The translations under genes and the position numbers were made by a program. Positions 59,284-64,000 of a DNA stretch of 64,000 nt are shown here, piece after piece. Within the stretch, counting starts at the first letter, position 1; each line of letters begins with the position of its first letter. Source of the DNA: Candidatus Pantoea floridensis (lineage in GTDB: Bacteria; Pseudomonadota; Gammaproteobacteria; Enterobacterales; Enterobacteriaceae); assembly GCF_900215435.1 (NCBI RefSeq), contig NZ_OCMY01000002.1, forward strand, positions 248,001 through 312,000, written 5' to 3'. Under the pieces are notes generated by a model. That model saw only the letters and a list, made by a program, of their open reading frames with translations. It searched no databases and had not been told where the DNA came from.

Positions 59284-60054
59284 TTACAAAAATGTCACAC
59301 CACGTGACAACTCACTGACATTATTCACCACCAGTTTTCTACCGATAGATTCAAGAATAAAAATAACCGGAACCTGCGTTGTAATATCATATTCATTGTC
59401 GATCAAAATGCGCGAAACATGATAAGGAATAATAAAATCAGAAAGCTTCGCCAGGGTTGAATTCGGGTTACTGGTAATGGAAACAACTTTGCATTTATGG
59501 ATAACAAACTGTCTTGCGAGTTTCAAAATTTCAGGTGTCTCGCCAGAAACAGAGAGTATGACGGCAACTGAACTCTGGACCATGTCGGTACTGACCGGAT
59601 AATAGGGATCGTCAATGTGATTACTGAACTTACCAATATTAGAGAAAAAGCGCGCACCATACCTTCCGAGCGTGCCAGAGCTGCCTGCCCCAACAAAGAA
59701 AACCCGCTCTGCATTGCGAATGTATTCTGCAGCATGCTCAATAAGCGCATCGAACTCATCATTCCTGATGCTTTTAAAGAAAGTCAGTATCTCCTCTGCG
59801 CCATGGGGTATGAGTAAGGTACTGTTTTTATGCAGGTGCAATTTCATACTGGCTTTAAGTTCAGAGTAACCTTTGAAATCCATTTTTTTACAGAATCGAA
59901 GAACCGTCGCCGTAGAGACACCAGAATTATCGGCCAGCTCCCTTATTGTCATATAAATAACCGCGTTAATATTCTTTATAATATAGTTATGCACGCTGCT
60001 TTCGAGTGCGTTAAGTTTAGATAATCTTCTGGCGTCGAACATATATTTAAACAT
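59284..60054 (-). CDS. RpiR/MurR-family regulator with SIS domain
   Basis: 256 residues: an N-terminal helix-turn-helix (MTIRELADNSGVSTATVLRF near residues 35-54) and a C-terminal sugar-isomerase (SIS) domain that binds phosphosugars (FVGAGSSGTLGRYGARFF). It lies upstream of and in line with the PTS and GH1 genes and is the likely local regulator, responding to the phosphorylated sugar. TGTCAC-n5-GTGACA repeats occur before its start and near its 3' end. Confidence 0.9.
   Translation of the reverse strand: MFKYMFDARRLSKLNALESSVHNYIIKNINAVIYMTIRELADNSGVSTATVLRFCKKMDFKGYSELKASMKLHLHKNSTLLIPHGAEEILTFFKSIRNDEFDALIEHAAEYIRNAERVFFVGAGSSGTLGRYGARFFSNIGKFSNHIDDPYYPVSTDMVQSSVAVILSVSGETPEILKLARQFVIHKCKVVSITSNPNSTLAKLSDFIIPYHVSRILIDNEYDITTQVPVIFILESIGRKLVVNNVSELSRGVTFL
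59293..59309. promoter_or_regulatory. Candidate RpiR operator 2, near the PTS promoter
   Basis: TGTCAC-ACCAC-GTGACA, the same 6-5-6 inverted repeat as at 60083. It lies within the last codons of the RpiR gene, about 130 nt before the PTS start. A looser repeat (TGTCAC, GTCAC, TGACA) follows at 59247-59269. Confidence 0.6.
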
Positions 60055-60082
60055 CCTGATGCGACAATTTTTCCACCTATCT

Positions 60083-60099
60083 TGTCACAAAGCGTGACA
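60083..60099. promoter_or_regulatory. Candidate RpiR operator 1
   Basis: TGTCAC-AAAGC-GTGACA, 29 nt before the RpiR ATG. Same arms and spacing as the copy at 59293, with a different spacer, as expected for a dimeric regulator site. Confidence 0.65.
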
Positions 60100-60154
60100 T
60101 CTAAGCGGACTTTAACGCCAAAAGCGTCATGCGGAACAAAAAGAAATTTCATTA

Positions 60155-60176
60155 AATGTGATAGCTAGCACATTTT
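60155..60176. promoter_or_regulatory. CRP binding site
   Basis: AAATGTGA-TAGCTA-GCACATTT: the core TGTGA-n6-GCACA with both AAA/TTT flanks, palindromic at all but one pair of positions. It is centred about 110 nt before the RpiR ATG, and should bring the beta-glucoside genes under catabolite control. Confidence 0.85.
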
Positions 60177-60316
60177 AATGATGAAGCCTCCTGACTCTAT
60201 CCAGCTTGATTATCATCAGGAAACTCATGTGGGTGTCATTTGGCGCTGGAAAAGCGGTTATAGTCCCGTTATCATCGATTCAACTTTTCACTTATTGATA
60301 ACTAAGGAGGATTACT

Positions 60317-60400
60317 ATGCCCGCGTGTGAATTGTTTATTTACTCACACTTCTATAGTAATTGGCCGCGTTCAGGCATTTCCGCACTCGTGCTGCGATAA
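60317..60400 (+). CDS. 27-codon leader ORF upstream of the ABC-F gene
   Basis: A complete small ORF from ATG at 60317 to TAA at 60398-60400, preceded by a near-ideal AAGGAGG at 60304-60310, the best ribosome site in the region. The peptide begins MPACELFIYSHFYSNW and ends ALVLR. Its 3' part can pair: CGTTCAGG (60368-60375) with CCTGAGCG (60406-60413), so a ribosome stalled on the ORF would alter this hairpin. Further hairpins and T runs lie between it and the ABC-F start. A TATAGT box at 60259-60264 could be its promoter. The arrangement suggests translation-dependent attenuation (inference). Confidence 0.6.
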   Translation: MPACELFIYSHFYSNWPRSGISALVLR

Positions 60401-60495
60401 TCCGTCCTGAGCGAAGTTTTCTCAATCTAATTCCTCCGGCTTGCTGGGTTGTCGTCAGCTTTTTATGACGTCAGGCTTTTTTACGCCTGCAACTT
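60401..60495 (+). promoter_or_regulatory. Possible attenuator before the ABC-F gene
   Basis: Two alternative small hairpins: CGTCA (60453-60457) with TGACG (60466-60470), followed after 6 nt by a T run, and CAGGC (60472-60476) with GCCTG (60485-60489), which includes that T run in its loop. The first resembles a short terminator; the second would block it and ends 6 nt before the ABC-F ATG. Confidence 0.35.
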
Positions 60496-62208
60496 ATGAG
60501 TAAGCACATGAGCACTTTACTATCTGCACAGGCTATCGGCTTCGATAACGCCTTCGGCACCCTGTTCCACGATATTCATTTCAGCCTGAAAAAAGGCGAC
60601 CGCATTGGTTTGCTGGGCGATAACGGCACTGGCAAAAGTACCCTGTTGAAGATCCTCAGTGGTGAGCTGGAAGCCAGCCACGGCTGCATAACACAGGCCA
60701 ATCACTGTTTACTGGCGCGCATTGAACAACATCTGCCAGATGCGCTGCACTCTTCTACGCTGCTTGAGGCCGTAATGGCGCGATTAGCGCACCAGATCGA
60801 TCGCTGGCGTGCGGAAGCACTGCTTGGCAGTTTGGGTTTTACCGCGCAACAACAAACACAAAGTATCGAAACCTTGAGTGGCGGTCAGCATATGCGCTTA
60901 CTCCTGGCGCGCGCATTGATTCTGCAGCCGGATTTGCTGCTGCTGGATGAGCCCAGTAACCATCTTGATCTTCCCACTTTGCTGTGGCTGGAAAATTTCC
61001 TGCATAGCTGGAGCGGCAGCTTTGTGCTGGTCTCTCACGACAGCACCTTGCTTGATCGGGTGACCAATTGCAGCTGGATTCTGCGCGATCGCGGCCTGCA
61101 ATTCTTCCGTCTGCCCTGTAGCGCGGCTCGACAGGCGCTGCTTGAGCAAGACGCAGCCGATGCGCAACGCTTTCAGGCTGAGCAAAAGGAGATTGAACGC
61201 GTAGAGAAAAGCGCTAAACGCCTGGCGATGTGGGGGCGCACCTATGATAACGAAGGCTTGGCGCGCAAGGCACAGCAAATGGAGAAACGTGCCGGCTGGT
61301 TAAAAGAGGCGCAAACCACGCTGAGTGAAGGTTCGCTGTGGCGTCTTCAGCTGCACGGCGAGGCGCTGGACGCAAATCGCGTGCTGGCGCTGCCAGAGAT
61401 GATGATTCATCCTGCTGAAGGAGCGTCCGCGCTCTTCTCTCTATCAGAAATGCAGGTAAAAAGTGGCGATCGCGTGGCGATTGTTGGCCGCAATGGTTCG
61501 GGAAAGTCGTCACTGCTGCGTCAGCTGTGGCGTGAATATCAGCACACCGACAGCGCGCTGTTTCATCCGCGTGTGCGCCTTGGCTATTACGATCAGAGCC
61601 TGCATCAGCTGCAAGATAATGCGACCCTTTCCGACGCGCTTTGCCAGTTTGCGCCACTCAACGATGAGCAGCGTAAAATGGCGCTGATCGCTGCCGGTTT
61701 CCCCTATTTACGCCATCAGCAGTTAATTGCTTCACTGAGCGGCGGAGAGCGTTCGCGCTTACTGTTTGTGGGATTAACGCTGGCACGCTATTCGCTGCTT
61801 CTGCTCGACGAACCAACCAACCACCTGGATATGGTAGGAAAAGAGGAGCTGGCGGAGGCGCTAAATCATTTCGAAGGCGCGGTGCTGCTGGTATCACACG
61901 ATCGTCAGTTAATCGCCAACAGCTGTAATCGCTTCTGGCTGATTGAGGATCGGCGGCTGAGTGAATGGCAAGATTTTGATGTAGTCACCGAGCGCATGCG
62001 TACTGAGCAATCAGTAGCGAAATCTGACGCGATTGCCCGTCCCGCGACGGCTCAAGCGCTGGATGAAGATGCCCTGCTGTTGGCACTTTTGCACGTCGAA
62101 AGCAAACTGGATGAGGATCTGGCGCGCAAGCCTAAACATCAAAAGCCGGCGTTGCAGGCGCAGTGGCGCGAGGAGATTGCGTTGCTGAAAACCCAGCTCG
62201 ATCTATAA
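60496..62208 (+). CDS. ABC-F family ATPase
   Basis: 570 residues with two ABC cassettes and no membrane segment. Walker A motifs are GDNGTGKST (first) and GRNGSGKSS (second), signatures LSGGQHMRL and LSGGERSRL, and Walker B LLLLDEPSNHLD and LLLLDEPTNHLD. The linker (about residues 215-275) is charged and helical. ABC-F proteins act on ribosomes as translation factors or give resistance to ribosome-targeting antibiotics. It is not clearly EttA, Uup, YbiT or YheS by length and motif. Its own ribosome site is weak (alternative ATG at 60508), in contrast to the leader ORF upstream. Confidence 0.87.
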   Translation: MSKHMSTLLSAQAIGFDNAFGTLFHDIHFSLKKGDRIGLLGDNGTGKSTLLKILSGELEASHGCITQANHCLLARIEQHLPDALHSSTLLEAVMARLAHQIDRWRAEALLGSLGFTAQQQTQSIETLSGGQHMRLLLARALILQPDLLLLDEPSNHLDLPTLLWLENFLHSWSGSFVLVSHDSTLLDRVTNCSWILRDRGLQFFRLPCSAARQALLEQDAADAQRFQAEQKEIERVEKSAKRLAMWGRTYDNEGLARKAQQMEKRAGWLKEAQTTLSEGSLWRLQLHGEALDANRVLALPEMMIHPAEGASALFSLSEMQVKSGDRVAIVGRNGSGKSSLLRQLWREYQHTDSALFHPRVRLGYYDQSLHQLQDNATLSDALCQFAPLNDEQRKMALIAAGFPYLRHQQLIASLSGGERSRLLFVGLTLARYSLLLLDEPTNHLDMVGKEELAEALNHFEGAVLLVSHDRQLIANSCNRFWLIEDRRLSEWQDFDVVTERMRTEQSVAKSDAIARPATAQALDEDALLLALLHVESKLDEDLARKPKHQKPALQAQWREEIALLKTQLDL

Positions 62209-62295
62209 GGTAGGCACGCGTAAACCAGGTGGCCATGAGGAGCCTAATGCTGGTTAGTTAAGACATGAAAACCCTCATTACCGAGCGCACACCTT

Positions 62296-62323
62296 GTAGC
62301 GGCGCAATTCATTGCGCCGCTAC
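62296..62323. repeat. Intergenic palindrome, type C
   Basis: Perfect 13-bp arms GTAGCGGCGCAAT/ATTGCGCCGCTAC with centre TC. Best type C copy. It lies after the ABC-F gene and could terminate transcription weakly, but has no T run. Confidence 0.75.
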
Positions 62324-62379
62324 GAAAGGTGCGGTGATTTGATACGGTGCTTAACTGATCGGCATTACGCCATTAACGT
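62312..62379. repeat. Type C-associated repeat, copy 2
   Basis: About 65 nt nearly matching 54731-54797, including GGTGCGGTGATTTGATACGG and GATCGGCATTA. Its end runs a few codons into the 3' end of the anti-sigma gene, so the element contributes the stop region of that gene. Confidence 0.65.
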
Positions 62380-63171
62380 TCGGCTTAACGCCTGCGCCGA
62401 CTTTTTTAACTGCTCCGCCGGATTGCGTCCAATCAAAACATACTGATAACCCGCACGATGCCACCACACGACATTCATGCCCTGCCTTTTTTCCTGCACC
62501 AGCTCGGTGGACTGCTGATGATCTTCGCGGGAAATGCACAGCGCCATCGGACCGTAATTGCTGTGATTCCAGGCGATCTGCGTGATTAACACATCGTCAT
62601 AACGCAGCATGCGCACGCTTTTCAGATTCGCTTCCGGCAGAGTTAACTGCGCGGGAGTGAGGTGCAGATCAAGATCGCGCGCGGTTCGCGCCAGCGAACG
62701 TTGTAACATCTGCGGTGAACTGTCGACGTCTGCCAGCGTTTCGGTGCTGTAAAGCGACATATACTGCGCTTCCAGCTCACGAATGTTGGCGCTTTCCCCC
62801 TTTTCTGCCTGCGCTGTGGGACGCGTCAGAAATCCCAGACCTCCACCAATCAGCAAAAAGCTGACGGAAGCGGCAATCATCGCGCGACGGCTCACCTGGG
62901 CGGGCATTTTCTGCGGCGTGGCTGGCGTATGAGCCAGCAGATATTCTAACCGTTGCGCCATGCGCGCCTGCGGTGCAGCTTCCAGCAAAGAGGCAAACGC
63001 CTCGGCAAAAGGTTGATTGCTTTGCATCAACTCCGCCGTGCGCGCCGAGAGCGTCTCGCTGCGCTTAAGTTCGGTTTCAAACGCCTGCGCGTCTTCCACA
63101 TGCATCTCACCATCCAGCCAGGCAACGATGGCCTCATCCGCGTAGGGCGAATTAAAACGAGCTGCCTTCAC
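62365..63171 (-). CDS. Anti-sigma factor, single membrane helix
   Basis: 268 residues. The N-terminus (YADEAIVAWLDGEMHVEDAQ) is typical of anti-sigma domains, one hydrophobic helix lies at about residues 96-114 (MIAASVSFLLIGGGLGFL), and a periplasmic domain follows. It overlaps the sigma gene by 4 nt, the usual coupling of such pairs. It should hold the ECF sigma factor inactive until an unknown envelope or oxidative signal. The zinc-binding HxxxCxxC motif of ZAS anti-sigma factors is absent. Confidence 0.82.
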   Translation of the reverse strand: MKAARFNSPYADEAIVAWLDGEMHVEDAQAFETELKRSETLSARTAELMQSNQPFAEAFASLLEAAPQARMAQRLEYLLAHTPATPQKMPAQVSRRAMIAASVSFLLIGGGLGFLTRPTAQAEKGESANIRELEAQYMSLYSTETLADVDSSPQMLQRSLARTARDLDLHLTPAQLTLPEANLKSVRMLRYDDVLITQIAWNHSNYGPMALCISREDHQQSTELVQEKRQGMNVVWWHRAGYQYVLIGRNPAEQLKKSAQALSRTLMA

Positions 63172-63698
63172 AAACGTTTCTCCCTTATCTCTGGCCGCGC
63201 GGTGATGGCGCCGGCCAAGGTGCTACGCGCCGCGGCGAGGCGGCTCATGATGGTACCAATGGGCACCGCCAGCGTAGCGGCGGCCTCCTGGTAGGTAAAG
63301 CCTTCAACGTAAACCAGAAAGACCGCGTTACGCTGTGCTTCCGGCAGCTGACCAACGCGCTGCATCACATTGGCGTACTGCAAGCGCTCATCGCTGAGCG
63401 TCTGCAGATCGGGTGCCACCAACTCATCGCTATCGACGAAACCTTGTCCCACGCGAACCCGCTGCGCCCGAAGTTCGTTAATCCACACTGAGTGCAGCAC
63501 GGTAAATAACCAGCGGTCGATGCGCGTGCCCGGCGTGTAGTGGTGAGCGCGCTCGAGCGCCCGCACGCAGGTAGACTGCACCAGTTCTTCGGCCACGTCG
63601 CGATTACGTGATAACACCATCGCGTAACGCCACATGCGTGCCAGATGCGCGGCTAAATGCTGACGAACTTCAGTGCTGGTGATTTTTTTCTCCTCCAA
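63168..63698 (-). CDS. ECF-type RNA polymerase sigma factor
   Basis: 176 residues with sigma region 2 (YAMVLSRNRDVAEELVQSTC, IDRWLFTVLHSVWINELR) and region 4 (LPEAQRNAVFLVYVEGFTYQ, IGTIMSRLAAARSTL). It directs polymerase to a small regulon, usually including its own operon. It lies 12 nt after the TPR gene and overlaps its anti-sigma gene. Regulon targets are unknown. Confidence 0.9.
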   Translation of the reverse strand: MEEKKITSTEVRQHLAAHLARMWRYAMVLSRNRDVAEELVQSTCVRALERAHHYTPGTRIDRWLFTVLHSVWINELRAQRVRVGQGFVDSDELVAPDLQTLSDERLQYANVMQRVGQLPEAQRNAVFLVYVEGFTYQEAAATLAVPIGTIMSRLAAARSTLAGAITARPEIREKRL

Positions 63699-63710
63699 TA
63701 GCCGACATCG

Positions 63711-64000
63711 TCAGGCTTCAGGATGTCCCTGAATGGCCGCGTGTAAATCGCGGTACTCTTCGCAATCAACGCCACATAACGATTTAATAATGGTGAGCTG
63801 CTCTTGCGCCAGATCCGGACGACCTTTGATCATCCAGGCTTCCCCGAGGTATTCGCGCACTTTGGCATATTTGGGATCCAGCGCGATCGATTTCTGATAA
63901 TAACGCATACCTTCATCGGTGCGTCCCAGCTTGCGCGTGGCATAACCACGATAATTCCACGCTTCTTTCGTGTTCTGATTATGTAACGTATCCAACAGAG
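63711..64000 (-). CDS. TPR-repeat protein, 5' part outside the window
   Basis: The last 96 or so codons of a gene that continues past the window end with no stop or good start visible. Two tetratricopeptide-like repeats are seen (AWNYRGYATRKLGRTDEGMR then YYQKSIALDPKYAKVREYLG). TPR units mediate protein contacts. It ends 12 nt before the sigma gene and is probably cotranscribed with it. Confidence 0.75.
   Translation of the reverse strand, partial: LLDTLHNQNTKEAWNYRGYATRKLGRTDEGMRYYQKSIALDPKYAKVREYLGEAWMIKGRPDLAQEQLTIIKSLCGVDCEEYRDLHAAIQGHPEA

Overview
The window looks like chromosome of an enterobacterium of the Erwiniaceae type (Pantoea/Erwinia relative). Several genes closely resemble E. 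coli genes by recall (ascGFB, yfiR-dgcN-yfiB, betTIBA, yddG, ybaA, ycgZ), the regulatory sites have enterobacterial form (CRP, Fur, BetI and AscG-like), and the base composition is moderate. No rRNA, tRNA, CRISPR array, phage or insertion sequence was seen. The genus is inference; no search was run.

Region 1 (1-15.1 kb). After mqo lies a catabolic cluster on the minus strand around a plus-strand LysR gene. One transcription unit (7.1 to 1.8 kb) encodes a PotD-type binding protein, two PotB/PotC-type permeases, a flavin monooxygenase and an FMN-dependent 2-hydroxyacid oxidase. The other (15.1 to 8.5 kb) encodes a RidA-like protein, a DUF1028 protein, an M20 (ArgE-like) deacylase, the ABC ATPase, a quinone-oxidoreductase-like protein, a glutathione transferase, a type II dehydroquinase paralogue with altered catalytic residues, and a GhrA-like reductase. 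The ABC transporter is split between the two units. The substrate is unknown.

Region 2 (15.3-26.7 kb). An acyltransferase-3 membrane protein, the ascG/ascFB beta-glucoside system, a FUSC-type membrane protein, the yfiR-dgcN-yfiB c-di-GMP module with a CRP-like site upstream, and a uvsE UV endonuclease.

Region 3 (26.9-33 kb). betT divergent from betIBA (choline uptake and oxidation to glycine betaine), with a BetI-type operator between them and a strong terminator after betA.

Region 4 (33-49 kb), accessory in character. A decayed gene fragment; vapBC with three evenly spaced palindromes at its promoter; an esterase; a biuret-hydrolase-like enzyme with an NCS1 permease and an amidase; a LysR/PRISE-like SDR pair; two solo substrate-binding proteins; a HdeD-like membrane protein fused to a possible permuted papain-fold domain; TSUP/AraC and LysR/MBL-fold divergent pairs; and yddG.

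Region 5 (49-64 kb). A Fur-box-preceded FAD monooxygenase, an AraC/SDR pair, ycgZ and a ymgA-like gene, a LacI-type sensor domain without a DNA-binding domain, ybaA, a second beta-glucoside PTS operon with an RpiR regulator, paired operators and a near-perfect CRP site, an ABC-F ATPase preceded by a 27-codon leader ORF, and an ECF sigma/anti-sigma pair next to a TPR protein cut by the window end.

Small palindromes of three related designs recur in at least nine intergenic gaps and form the main repeat structure of the window.
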